From positions 4,629,501 to 4,693,500 of the forward strand of contig CM070617.1 in assembly GCA_036346255.1 (NCBI GenBank): DNA of 64,000 nucleotides, written 5' to 3'. Numbering within the stretch: the stretch's first letter is position 1; each line of letters starts with the position of its first letter. Shown here in pieces: positions 1-11,464 of this stretch. The notes beneath the pieces are model-generated. The model saw nothing but the letters and a program-made list of their open reading frames with translations. It made no database searches and was not told the origin of the DNA. A program made the position numbers and the translations under genes. Source of the DNA: Ampelocalamus luodianensis. Lineage: Eukaryota > Streptophyta > Magnoliopsida > Poales > Poaceae.

Positions 1-693
1 TTGATGGGTTGGTATGAACGGGTGTTCATACTATTGTTGTGATGGCCATTGGGTTGGTCATCTCTAGGATTTATTTATGTTACTACTTACTGTATCGCTG
101 TTATTTCTGCAAATAAAATTTGAATTGTTAAAGCTGCCTTCAAAACTATTATATTATTGCAAAAGAAAACTTGCTTTCTGCTAAAAGTAAGTCCAGAGCC
201 CCCTCCACTTAAATAAAGCTTGCATGTAGTTAAATTATAGTTCTGTTACCCTTACACGTCAGTCTTGCGGGTACAAAGACAATCTTTGTACTCAGATGCT
301 TTGCTTAATGTTTTTGTTGCAGAGGAAGAAGGTGAACCCCAAGGGTTTCCCTTTTGTGAGATGTGCTGCGGGTTTGACGACTAGCTTGGCGGCCCGGTTG
401 GATGCCTTGTGGGTAAAGGCACACTAATTGGCTATTTTATTTATCGCCATCTTATGGCTTTTGCTTCCGCTGTGTAGTTTGTTATTTATCTTGTAAGTTC
501 ATTCTGTTGTATTTATTGTAGTTTTATTAGTGTAACCTCGTGTTGTATGGATTTGATACATGATTTTGTAACGGGGTGTGTATACTGCATTTCTGGGAAG
601 TATACATATCCTGAGGCTTGGTTTATTTGAATTGTGATGCTAGGGTCATTGGAAGGCTAAGCATTACAAGTCGAATAAACTGGAGTCCTCACA
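1..693 (+). repeat. 5' LTR, 3' end only
   Basis: Corresponds to 6329-7022 of the 3' LTR. Differences are concentrated near 80-110 (3' copy 6410-6440) plus a run-length change near 200. Ends in CA at 693. Confidence 0.88.
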
Positions 694-697
694 AAGT

Positions 698-709
698 TGG
701 TATCAGAGC
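698..709 (+). other. Primer-binding site (initiator tRNA-Met)
   Basis: TGGTATCAGAGC, four bases after the LTR end at 693. This 12-mer matches the 3' end of plant initiator tRNA-Met and fixes the LTR boundary and plus orientation. Confidence 0.9.
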
Positions 710-2532
710 TGTGCTGACCGTAGAAACCCCTAGCTTGGTCGTCATTAGGATATTTTGAAAAACTTATTTTCAAAATGTCAAATGGTTTATGAAAACTTAA
801 GTAAGATCTCAGATTTTACTCCTTATCTATCTTAGCTTGCTCATCTTGCCTTATTCTTGTTGAGTTTTCGAAAGGTTGTTCCTCTCTCTTCTCCCTTCAA
901 AGTTAGTCGGTTATCGGTTAAATTCGGTTTGGGGAATAATGAGATTTGAAAATATGAAGTGTTGATTGTTATTTAGTGAAGATTAGAAACACTCGGATTC
1001 GAAGCACTCATCTCGAGCTCGGATACAAGATCGGGACAGCAAAGCACAAGTTTTGGACTGAAGCACTTAGTTAAATCGTTAGGGTTAAAAATGAGATGTT
1101 AAATCAACTAAAACTCATGGGATTAAAAGGGTAAGATGTGATATTAGATGGCTAGTGCCCAATGCACCCTTATATGGTTTTTACCATGCACGTTAGATGC
1201 GATAGAACTTGATTTGTGCTCTGAAATTTTTCGTCTCAACCGATTGCTCGTTCATTCAATACGAGTTAGTCGTACCGGGAAGTAAATCTTTTGCTTTGTG
1301 GTTTTGCGCTGGTCTTATGCATTCATACAAACATTTGGAGTTCATTTCTCGCTTGTTATGTGTTTGCAATCGGGTTAGGGTAATGTTAATTCCCCTAGAC
1401 GATGCCTTATTGCGATATTAGAATTAAATTAGGGTTTATTCGTAGAATATATCTACACCCTAATGGTATTACTTATCTTGTAGACGCTGAGTTTTGTAAT
1501 CGTTTGCTCTCCTTGTTCCAAGAAGTTGCACATCGCCTACGGACGGCATGTATGACAACTATGTCGGAACTTTTTGGAGTAGTTAGTACATGTTAGAATT
1601 AAATTGCATACCCATTGCCATTCTCTCACCTTATGCCCATTCTTTCCTCAACTTATCTTTCATGTACCGAAATATTTAAGGGGGGTAGCAGATACCTCAA
1701 AATACTTGGTAGGCATCTTGATTCTCATACTTTGATCATGCATATAGTTTCTAAATAAAGTCGAGCAAGTCATGTTACCCAAGTTGCATAAAACAAAGAG
1801 CATGTAAGCATGCATGTGAGTATTTGCATTTCGGTAGAAGCATGTAAGCACGCATGTAAGCAATTGCACTCTCATTAACCAAAAATTTAAAATTTGCCCT
1901 AGGACTAATTTACACACATGCATCCTCTCGTGCATTCCTCTTGTGCATTTCCTGTCCTAGCCAAGCAAATAGAATTAGAGAGGTGAGATTAAGTGAGACC
2001 ACCTTAAAACCTTGCTTGACTTCTCTTTTCTACGCTGAGCCCTAGTGTTGATACTAGATTACCATCTAACTAGTCCTTCTGTTCTATCGATCGATGCCTT
2101 TTCGGTCGACTGAGTGAAGCCGAATCTTTCGTACTACCAGGAGACGATGTGAAGCATAATGTCAAATTATCTCCGAATCAAGAAAGGAAAGGTTAAACAA
2201 AGCAATGGAAAGGAAAATGTGTCAGCAACGTCAGGATACCGCATCATGATTTTCCAGCACTATCTCTGAAGGAAATCAAGACAACAGATGGTGCATTTCG
2301 TTTAGAGTTGAAAGGAACCACCTAGAAAACACATAACATAAGGGCATTAGAAATCTTTCAACGAAGCTTCCCACTTTAGAACCTAAAACTTCTGAAGAAC
2401 CACTCCGGATTCGAAGTTGAGTTCGGCTCGCATCAAAATCCGAAAAGTGACTCCATGACCAAACCCACCTAGGTTGCCACAGCTTTTCGTTCCGATTTCC
2501 GAACTACCGGAATCTCGGGGCGAGATTCTGTT

Positions 2533-2543
2533 TAAGGGGGGTA
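2533..2543 (+). other. Polypurine tract
   Basis: TAAGGGGGGTA lies directly upstream of the LTR start TGTAACATCCC at 2548; it is the expected plus-strand priming site. Confidence 0.8.
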
Positions 2544-2547
2544 GATT

Positions 2548-5500
2548 TGTAACATCCCGAAATTTCCAAAATGCAAAAATGCGAGATTTTTAAAACTTTT
2601 TGTATGATTATCTGTTGACGTTCAGTTTGTCTGCATTTTGTGGGTTATTTGATCTGCATTTCTTTTGCCAGCTCAACTGTATGAAATGAAAACCCTAAAT
2701 AGAAAACCCTAGAAACATAAAATTGTAAAAGTAAAAGAATCAGATACAATTAAATCATCATAACAAAATTAACTTAAAATGTTGCCCGGTAAAATATTAC
2801 TAAAGTAAACCTTAGGTCAAAGACATGTCCAGAACTTAAAACTCCGAATTTATTTTGCTAACCCTAAAGACCTATATCGGTCCTTAGCACCTTGCGCCAC
2901 AGCGCATCTCTCACCCCCTAGCATCAACCGTCTTCGGGCGCCATGCCACTTTGTTCATCCCGGCACCGGGTGAAACGCCAGCGTGTCCCTTCTTTTCCGT
3001 TCCTGCTAACCCCCTTCGTTTCTCTCCTTCAAATCTCATCTAAAGACTCAAAACCAAGCCATGCATGTCGTACCACCGTGATCGTCATCGCACGAGCAAC
3101 CCATTTCTGCAACCTGTTTTCGCATGCATGGCAGTTTGAGCGATTTCGCAAGAGGAGGGGATAAGTCGCAGATGAAACACCTGCGTGTTCATTCTTTCCC
3201 CAACTTCTCTCCTCGCAATCACAATCAAAAACCAAAAATCATGCAACGCATGTTATACCGTTGCGATCACCGTCTCAAGGGTGTTCTGTTTCTGCAATCG
3301 TATCTCGCATGCAAGGTCATTGGAGCAGGTTGGAAAAATGTGAGAGAAATGCACTGCTAATTTCCCTATTATCCATTTCCCAATTGGCCTCATGCCCAGC
3401 CAAACCCCATCTTCCCCATTCCTTAAACTCATAGCCACAGCACTCTTCTTCCCCACTGCCTCTCCACCATCTCTCCTCTTCCACCTCCATCACCGAGCAA
3501 CGCTTTTTGTTTCACCCGACTCTTGGCCTCTCCCACCGAAGCTCTCCTCCTCGGCGCCATCCAGCTCCGGCCGCCCTCCTCCACCGCCCTCGCCCCGGCT
3601 CCTCCCCGGCGCCCTGGGTCCCGTGCGCCCGAGCCAGCCCGGCTGCGCTGTCCCGGCTCCGCCCTGGCCTCTCCTCCCCTCCTGCCGACCGGATCCGCCT
3701 CTCAGCGCCGGCCTCCTCCACGCCCTCCTCCCCTCCACCGCCATGCGGCTCTTCTCCCTCTGTCGCCGGCATCAGCGAGCCACCGCCTTCCCCACCGAGC
3801 GGCGCGGCCTCCCCACTGCCTCCCCATGCCGGCTTCTCCCCCAACTCCGGCTGCCTCCCAGCACCCTTCTCTCCACCGAGCTCTCCTCCCTCCGGCCCCC
3901 TCTGCTGCCTGCTCTGTCCGCGCTGCTTCGTACTCACCCGCTCGAGCCGCCCGAGCCGCACAGCCACCCTAACACCCGAGCGCCGCGGACCTCCTCCTCT
4001 GCCGCTCGGCCGCTTCCACCGCCGCCTTCCGGTTGTCCGACGGTGCGGCTCCGTCTTCCTCTCGCCTCCTGGTCCATGGCGCCGGCCGCTGCACTCTCCT
4101 CGCCGCTCGAGCTACCCCTCCTCCTCCACCACGCCACGGCCACGCCGCCTCGGCCGGTTGCCCCACCGCCGCGATCTTCCGACCACCGCCATCAGGCCAT
4201 AGATGAGCTACCTTTGGTTCCTTTTTGCTTACCCTCTATGTGTTTGTTTGAATGCCTCAAAGGTCGCTCTTTGTGTCTCTGCAGATGGAGCTCGCCTCGG
4301 CCAACCCTTGTCCCTTGCATCATGCCTCAACCGCCGTCGTCGACCCTCCTCACGGCGCCAAGCCATGCCCAAGCCACTCTGTCATAAGAATTTGGTTCGG
4401 TTGTAGGTGTTTGAACAGTGATATGGGCATGTAAGAATTGTAAGTAGGTTGATAGCTTTGGATTGTGGACAATTCTGATTTTGGTGCTTAGAAGTTTCAG
4501 TAGTCAGAAAATTGGATCTGCCTAATGCTATTGCAAACAACCTTGTGATTAAAAATGGAACCACTCAAATGCATTAATCTGTTTGAGGTTTGATGGTTGA
4601 AAGAAGTAACCAGTAGCTCCATTTTTTCAGAAAGTTGTCTGTTATGTCTTATGAATAGAGAAGGTGTAGATGGCAAGTTGTTTTGTCAGTAAGCTTTTGG
4701 ATTTGCTATTGCAGTAGTTAGAGATTGTCTTGATTCTTTAGTCTCTTGGCAATCATCTAGCCAATAGCATCCAAGTCTGGGAAGGATCTTTTGAGTGGTG
4801 AATGTTCAGAACTAGCAGGAGTGCCCCAAATCCGAGAATTATGTGTGGGTTTCATTTTCAGAAAACAGGAGAACAACCTTGATGTTTGACAGTAGTGTTA
4901 CTCAAGTTAGTAATTAGAAATGATTGGTTTTCAGTTAACCAATTGAACACTTAAGCTTTCAGGACAATCTTTTTGAAACCAAATATGGTGGTGTTAAGCA
5001 TGGATGATAGTCCAAAGCTTGTAATATGGCAGTAGGCTAATTTTTGCTAAGTCTAGTAGTTAGTATTACTTGTGTTCTTTTAGACTTACCTAGTGGTAAA
5101 ACATTAAGATTAGCACTCTTTGGTATGGTCATAGCATAAAGTATTAAGATTATTGCCCCTAGTTAAATCCAAAATAAATTGTTTACAACTTGAAATTTGG
5201 TAAACTTCACAATTACTTAACCAATTCAAATCATCTCCGAGTTCTATGATTTTGTGTCTTTAAGTTTATCTAGAACCATAATCTGCCTTCTGTGTTGTTA
5301 ATTTTTGGATCTTTTGGCGTTCTGGTGTTTATTTGCTGTTTTTCGCTTTGGCAGTTTTTACCGTTAGATGGCGTCGATTATCGAGAGTGATCCTCTGCAG
5401 CAAGTCAAATATCTCAAATAAAGCAAAGGCAAGCAGTTTGATCATATCTAGTTCATTCCCATTATTTTCAAGTCTAATATTTTGTTTAACTTGTATGTAT

Positions 5501-7022
5501 GCATGCTTTTGTGTCAAAGTAATTTTGTCGATTAGAGGTAGTTAATCCCATTGCAATCGTTGTTCTCGAAATTGTTCACCCACCACTACCTTAGGAATAT
5601 TATTCTCACCGTGAATTAGAGCCGGTGAATGATTTAGGGCCTTTTATTTGTCTTTACGATATGATGCTTAGCCATGCTTAGATACCGGTAGAATTGGGCG
5701 GTTATCGACTTAGTCGGTAACCTTGATCACACAAAATTATTATAACTTTATATTTCAGCATTTTTGCTATGTTTAATTGTGAAAACTAAAAACTGAAAAT
5801 AAAATGATTTGGACTTGGGCACAATGGTAAGTTGGTGTGATTTTTGGGTGTGACTGGAATGGTGCCCGAGTCAACAAGGACCGAACATCTTGTTACACTA
5901 AACCAAGCATTTTTGCGTGCTAACCACACTAGAGTATATGGGACCTCTCTTGACTTAGTACTTTGGCGTGTATTGGCTCCGGGTCGCAGGGGGTCGCAGG
6001 AGGGATGGTGTTGGGAGCATGGTAGTTGTCCGAAAAGCTTCACCCGTGATGGGATTTGTTGTCTTTTCGCTTTACCATGTAAGCGTATGGATTTCTATCC
6101 ATACGAGCGACTCGTAGTTGATACACAATATTGGAAAGCGCCATGTTAGACTTAGCCGTGCTGCGCATACCAAAGGAAGTATGCTAACCGTGGTGGTGGA
6201 AAGGCGGTCTAAAGTGTGGGTACAGTGGTACACCCGCAGGTTAAAACTATTCGAATAGCCTCGTCCTAGGTTATGGACACGCTTGGGGAGGTCTTCCAAG
6301 AGTTAGACTACAACCTTTTAATTAAAACTTGATGGGTTGGTATGAGCGGGTGTTCATACTATTGTTGTGATGGCCATTGGGTTGGTCATCTCTAGGATTT
6401 ATTTATGTTACTACTTCTTTGTATCAGATCATTATTTCGCAAATAAAATTTGAATTGTTAAAGCTGCCTTCAAAACTATTATATTATTGCAAAAGAAAAC
6501 TTGCTTTCTCGCTAAAAGTAAGTCCAGAGCCCTCCACTTAAATAAAGCTTGCATGTAGTTAAATTATAGTTCTGTTACCCTTACACGTCAGTCTTGCGGG
6601 TACAAAGACAATCTTTGTACTCAGATGCTTTGCTTAATGTTTTTGTTGCAGAGGAAGAAGGTGAACCCCAAGGGTTTCCCTTTTGTGAGATGTGCTGCGG
6701 GTTTGACGACTAGCTTGGCGGCCCGGTTGGATGCCTTGTGGGTAAAGGCACACTAATTGGCTATTTTATTTATCGCCATCTTATGGCTTTTGCTTCCGCT
6801 GTGTAGTTTGTTATTTATCTTGTAAGTTCATTCTGTTGTATTTATTGTAGTTTTATTAGTGTAACCTCGTGTTGTATGGATTTGATACATGATTTTGTAA
6901 CGGGGTGTGTATACTGCATTTCTGGGAAGTATACATATCCTGAGGCTTGGTTTATTTGAATTGTGATGCTAGGGTCATTGGAAGGCTAAGCATTACAAGT
7001 CGAATAAACTGGAGTCCTCACA
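2548..7022 (+). repeat. 3' LTR, 4475 bp
   Basis: Starts TGTAACATCCC after the purine tract and ends TCCTCACA. Three zones are visible: an AT-rich start (2548-2900), a very GC-rich Pro/Ser/Ala-coding stretch (about 3490-4200), and a long AT-rich remainder. The open frame 3392-4387 inside the GC-rich zone is low-complexity and shifts freely between frames, so I do not call it a gene. A perfect 12-bp palindrome CTATTCGAATAG lies at 6248-6259. The same palindrome occurs at the equivalent place of the unrelated solo LTR at 42399-45726. Confidence 0.88.
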
Positions 7023-8072
7023 ATAAACACAAGCATACTACTTTACTGTGTAACTTAAGACTATTCCAACATTATTAAGAATATTAGGGTGTCCTGATAT
7101 AAAATAAAAAATCTTGTAATGCAATAAAACAAGTAGTAGATTATGATTGTTGAATGAAATTGCAATTTTTCTTGCAAGTACATGCATTACAGTTTCATCT
7201 TGGAAAGTGGAAAATTATTGTATTTGACCTTCTTAGACTTCTTTATAATGATTTTAGCTGTTTCTTTGCAGATCACAGCAGCGTTGACCTTCGGTGCAGC
7301 ATGCTCGTCGGCAGGCATCACTGTCTTGATTCGTAACAATCTGAACATATGCGCAGAAAACCATTGTGGAAGTTTCGAAACAGCGACACTGATGGCATTC
7401 ATTAGCTGGTTTGTTCTTTCACCATCCTTTCTCTTGAACTTCTGGTCGATGGCATCTAGGTGAAAACAGAGAGAAAGATAGAGCTTGATTTTTGAATGGT
7501 TTGTGCACCCAGTTGTGGATAGTTGGCGTGATCCCACGGGCCTACATCAGCTTTCAAGTCTATCCAGTTGTCACTAAACCAGAACTAGGTGCACAAACCA
7601 TTCAAAAATCAAGCTCTATCTTTCTCTCTATTTTCACCTAGATGCCATCGACCAGATGTTCAAGAGAAACGATGGTGAAAGAAGAAACCAGCTAATGAAT
7701 GCCATCGTTGTCGCTGTTTCGAAACTTCCACAATGGTTTTCTGCGCATATGTTCAGATAGTTACGAATCAAGACAGTGATGCCTGCCGACTAGCATGCTG
7801 CACCAAAGGTCAACGCTGCTGTGATCTGCAAAGAAACAGCTAAAATCATTATAAAGAAGTCTAAGAAGGTCAAATACAATAGTTTTCCACTTTCCAAGAT
7901 GAATCTGCAATGCATGTACTTGCAAGAAGAAAGCAATTTCATTCAACAGTCATAATCTACTACTTGTTTTATTGCATTACAAGATTTTTTATTTTATATC
8001 AGGACACCCCTATATTCTTAGTAATGTTGGAATAGTCTTAAGTTACACAGTAAAGTAGTATGCTTGTGTTTA
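7023..8072. repeat. Large inverted repeat (palindrome) carrying two copies of a CASP-like exon
   Basis: Left arm 7023-7509 and right arm about 7588-8072 are reverse complements with only scattered differences, separated by a 78-bp spacer (7510-7587). Each arm holds the end of an intron, the last coding exon of a CASP-like protein and some 3' sequence, so the exons face tail to tail. The right arm is the natural position of the minus-strand gene; the left arm is the extra copy. The left arm begins exactly where the upstream LTR ends (7022/7023). Confidence 0.92.
7272..7463 (+). pseudogene. Inverted extra copy of the last exon of a CASP-like 5A gene
   Basis: A 64-codon stretch preceded by a proper acceptor (TTTGCAG at 7265-7271) and ending in TGA at 7461-7463. 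It encodes the last two membrane helices and C-terminus typical of the CASP-like 5 family, including an NHCGSFETAT segment and a terminal FWSMASR. Unlike the exon in the right arm it has no premature stop: the codon that is TAG at 7790-7792 (minus) is TCG here. There is no upstream exon on this strand, so it cannot make a full protein. It matters as the partner arm of a possible hairpin transcript. Confidence 0.85.
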
Positions 8073-10599
8073 TCATGGACGAGTTCACTGCAGGTAGCAC
8101 TTTTGAGGTATTTCTCATCAACACGTATCCAAATGGATTTCGTAAGCAGCACAAGAACACTTACCCCGTCTCCAATAGTAAATAGGCAGACAGCCCCGTG
8201 ATTTTGTAAACAACGTTTGACGAGCAATGCATGTATGTCCACGATGGCAAGTGAAAAGCTCCACAGACATTGCAAAATGGTTGCTGCAACAAGGTAGCTG
8301 GACAAAACAACAATTCATCAATTTGCTATGGTGCAAAAAGTTAGACAGAACTTCCAGATAAAAGAAAGCCTTCAGGATGTCTAATAGAAATACAGAATGG
8401 CACTATGAGGGGGACTTGACTGCAGCAGACACAAAGCCAAAAAAACTAGAGCTACTACAATGTAGAGTTTTCTTTTAACTCCGAAACATCGACACTACCT
8501 TTGTTGCTCACTATAAATTGGAGCCAACAAAAAAGTGTCCACCCATATGTCTATCTCATTAAAAAAATTAAAAAAAAATCAGACCATCCATACATCGGAT
8601 GATTTCAAAAACATATACAACACTAATGAAAAAGTTGAATTTCTGTTGTGCACAAGCATGCCCTTATAATCAGCAAAGAAGTAACAAAGCCGGAGATACC
8701 TACATGACCCAAGAAGAAGGCTTAGCTAAACTAAACTGGGAAAATATAAGAAAGACTAATATGATGATTTTAGATATAAAAGTGTTAATCTCCTCTTAAG
8801 ATGGTAAACTAATTCAGGAAACATATGTTAGACAAAGGAGAAAAACCGGCTTCTTGCCTCCCAGTGTTTACCAAAAGGAAATTTTGCATTGCGACTTACT
8901 AAAATGAACTCAGTAATATGGATGAGAATCGTGTTTCATTGATAATTCTATGCTATCCTTGTAGATAATGCGATGACCTACTGTTCTGCCTACGGAAGTT
9001 TCATAAATTATAAAACAGAAATGCAGTTTAGTTTACTAAGGACAAGTACTTAATTCAATACAGCAGAAGGGAGAACATGCGGATGCGGTGGATTATTGAG
9101 CTTGCACACTTTAGCTAGCTAAAAACGAATTTGTAATGACAAGAGATTGTGCTCGTATGTACTAGTAAGGCCCCTATGTTGCGACATGCATAACATGAAA
9201 CTTCAAACACTTATAAAACAATCGAGTACATCCATTAGACCATTATATAACAGCAACAGGAATTCAATTGAAGATATTATAGCGAGACTATCCTAACCTA
9301 AGCCTTGTCTAAGTTCAACATGGGACTAGGTTCAGTCCAGTCCAAGCCCAACCTAATTCAACTGAACCAAAGGGCGGCCCATGCATAACCTAGCCCCACA
9401 TTCAATTCGAGGACAACCCAGGCCCATCTCATCTAAAGCCCGAGCGGGGCCCAGATCAGGATATGATCAAGAGGTCAGATGAATATTACATGGTCAATTG
9501 AACAGTTTTCATTGATTTGATGATAATGTGACCCATGTTTGAGTTATATATATATATATATGGCAAGTTTGCACTCAAATGATAATGGCCATATTTGCAT
9601 TGGGGTCCAATATCTACTGAAAATCATAGTGATATGATCACACACGGCAAACTAGTGAACTACAATAGAAAGATAAATGGATGATGATGAGTATAGCTAG
9701 CATAGAATTTTTGCAAAGGACACTACAAATAAGCTTGAGTCTTTTAGTCTAATCTATTACATTCAAAAATCTAAAAGATTTGTCCCCTCCTGTTCCCGCA
9801 CTCTCCTGATCTCTCTGTCAATTTAAATGGCAATAGGGATTCAATAAGGCAAAAGCTAAGGCACTTAATTTCAAACATGGCAGGACACTAGACGGGCACA
9901 AGTGGAGAAATTTGACCAAAAAGACCAGTAGTTAAGCGCAACTATAGGACTTGCAACTTAGTCGCTCAAAGCCTGTGACTGGATCCAAATTCATTGAGTT
10001 AAACCACCCCATATGACAGCACTGGTCGGATTAGACCCAAATGGTGTGAAAGAAAACCAGCGCAAAATGTGCACTGCTGTTTCATTCTAAACTCTAAACT
10101 GAGGCAGGAGTGTTACAAACATCGCTCCAAGCTTTCGCAACTCATTGCCGAAGTGAGATAAAAATCCAACACAGGATGTGCCCAGAGCCTAGCTTACTCT
10201 CCAACAGCTAGCTCCCCACCCCCACGGCACCCAACTTGGAAAGTGTACAGACTTTACTAACTAAGCAGCAGAAGTCACATCATGTTCCATTTCTAAACGA
10301 ACGATTCACACTAAATGTAACGCAATGCTCAAATCCAAACCAGGCAGTTGGATAAAGAAGTGAGATAAAGCGGAAGAGAAGAAACAAAGATTGGGGGAAG
10401 GGTACGTGGAGCCGGGCGGGGGGGACGAACCAGAAGGCGGTGACGGGCGGGAAGTCGCTCGTGGACGCCATGAAGACGAGCGCGGCGCCGGCAGAGACGA
10501 ACTGCGCGAGGCGGAGTCCGAGGCCCCCGTGGGCTGATCCACCGGATCCGTCGGCGGCGGCGCCTCCACCGGGTGCACCGCCGGCCGACTCGCGAACAT
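7634..10599 (-). pseudogene. CASP-like protein 5A pseudogene, three exons
   Basis: Minus-strand exons: 10599-10431, 8297-8165 and 7825-7634, with GT-AG junctions (donor after AFC/W codon, donor GTAAGT after exon 2, acceptor TTTGCAG before exon 3). CASP-like proteins are four-helix plasma-membrane proteins related to those that organise Casparian strips. The start MFASRPAVHPVEAPPP matches the known grass 5A N-terminus. Exon 2 encodes LQCLWSFSLAIVDIHALLVK. Lesions: within exon 1 the conserved linker after PTDPVDQPTG is deleted and the frame shifts before GLGLRLAQF; exon 3 has an in-frame TAG at 7792-7790. Exon and splice structure are otherwise preserved, so loss of function looks recent. The 8298-10430 intron holds AT-rich sequence with no gene that I recognise. 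Confidence 0.82.
8298..10430 (-). other. Intron 1 of the CASP-like pseudogene
   Basis: About 2.1 kb, AT-rich, with a short TA run near 9548-9562. No second gene, tRNA or obvious element recognised. Confidence 0.7.
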
Positions 10600-10876
10600 C
10601 TCCCCCACACCCCGACCGAACGTGCCCGGCTCCCCCTCCTTCCACTCGCAGTGGGTGCGGTAGCCTCGCCGCCTCAGAATTGGGTCAGAACTGGTGGGTG
10701 GGGCGAGGGAATCGCGGGGTATGAGACCGGATTTGGGGGAGGAGGAGGGCACGTACGTGACAGGAGCGAGCGGCCAAGAGCGTCGGACTCGATCGATTCG
10801 AAGGAGGAGGCGAGCGAGGGGAGTTTTGCCGTTGCTCGCTTCGTTTTGCTCCCTTTCTTTACGGGAAAATATAGCT

Positions 10877-10885
10877 CTATTTATA
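10877..10885 (-). promoter_or_regulatory. TATA box of the CASP-like pseudogene
   Basis: Reads TATAAATAG on the minus strand, about 280 bp upstream of the start codon at 10599. The upstream part of the gene therefore seems to have kept a core promoter even though the coding frame is broken. Confidence 0.6.
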
Positions 10886-10929
10886 GGGGAACAAATTGGC
10901 GCACGGGCATGGCTTCCAGCCTATTTTAG

Positions 10930-11464
10930 GCCAATGGCCGTATGACGCGTGCCGTCCTGCTCATGTCGGCAGGGGCAGCTCAAGCCTACCTTTTATATTT
11001 ATTTATTTAGCCCAATGGACGGTGGACGCTGGTCGTCTCGTGCTTATTCGTCAAGCCATCTAGTTTACACTACGCCCCAATCTTTCCTATGATTTCTACT
11101 ATTTATATTTATTTTCGATAGAGTCCATTATTTGTCCTGTCTTAAATTTCTGGATTGATATTTTGCTATTCCCCTTTTTCCTCCTTTTTCATTATTTAGC
11201 CCACGTGAAATGACCGTTACACTCCTAAGCGATTGGCATGATATCGTGAGTTGACCGACGTCGGTGTTGGCAGGCTTGAGCTCAGAGATATCACGACTCA
11301 CGAGCGAGCATGGAGAAGGTGGTGGAGAAGGTGACGCTGAGGAAGATGGGGAAGGACAGGCTGTCGAGAAAGTGACCATTTTTCTTGTGGGAGTCGTCGA
11401 TGTTGAGGGCAACGTAGACGGTGATGGCACCGACGAGGAAGGGTGGGAGGGAGGAGGGGAAGTG
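10930..11464. other. Intergenic stretch with unassigned GC-rich piece
   Basis: 10930-11270 is ordinary AT-rich sequence. At 11275-11464 the minus strand keeps an open stretch that joins directly onto the P450 fragment but does not look like P450; I do not recognise it. Confidence 0.45.

Larger units (their letters stand above)
694..2547 (+). other. Non-coding interior of the large-LTR element
   Basis: About 1.85 kb between PBS and purine tract. Frames are short and show no retroviral domain. Near 2400-2530 the text resembles the decayed 3' end of a chromovirus pol frame (short acidic/basic codons running into the purine tract), but no reading frame survives. No other gene seen. Confidence 0.7.
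1..7022 (+). mobile_element. Ty3/gypsy-like LTR retrotransposon, large-LTR non-autonomous type, 5' end outside window
   Basis: The first 693 bases match 6329-7022 nearly base for base, and both copies end in TCCTCACA. The first copy is followed by a primer-binding site for initiator tRNA-Met (698-709); the second LTR is preceded by a purine tract. The 3' LTR is 4475 bp, so the 5' LTR must begin upstream of this window. The interior is only about 1.85 kb and has no gag or pol frame. This layout (LTRs longer than a non-coding interior) resembles the LARD class. The last interior bases before the purine tract look like the decayed end of a chromovirus integrase gene, so descent from a Tekay-like element is my inference. 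The two LTR ends are nearly identical apart from one small cluster of changes, which suggests a fairly recent insertion. Confidence 0.85.

Noticed and set aside
3392..4387. 331-codon open frame in the first 3' LTR
   Set aside because: Low-complexity Pro/Ser/Ala stretch, open in several frames and both strands because of GC bias; lies wholly in an LTR.
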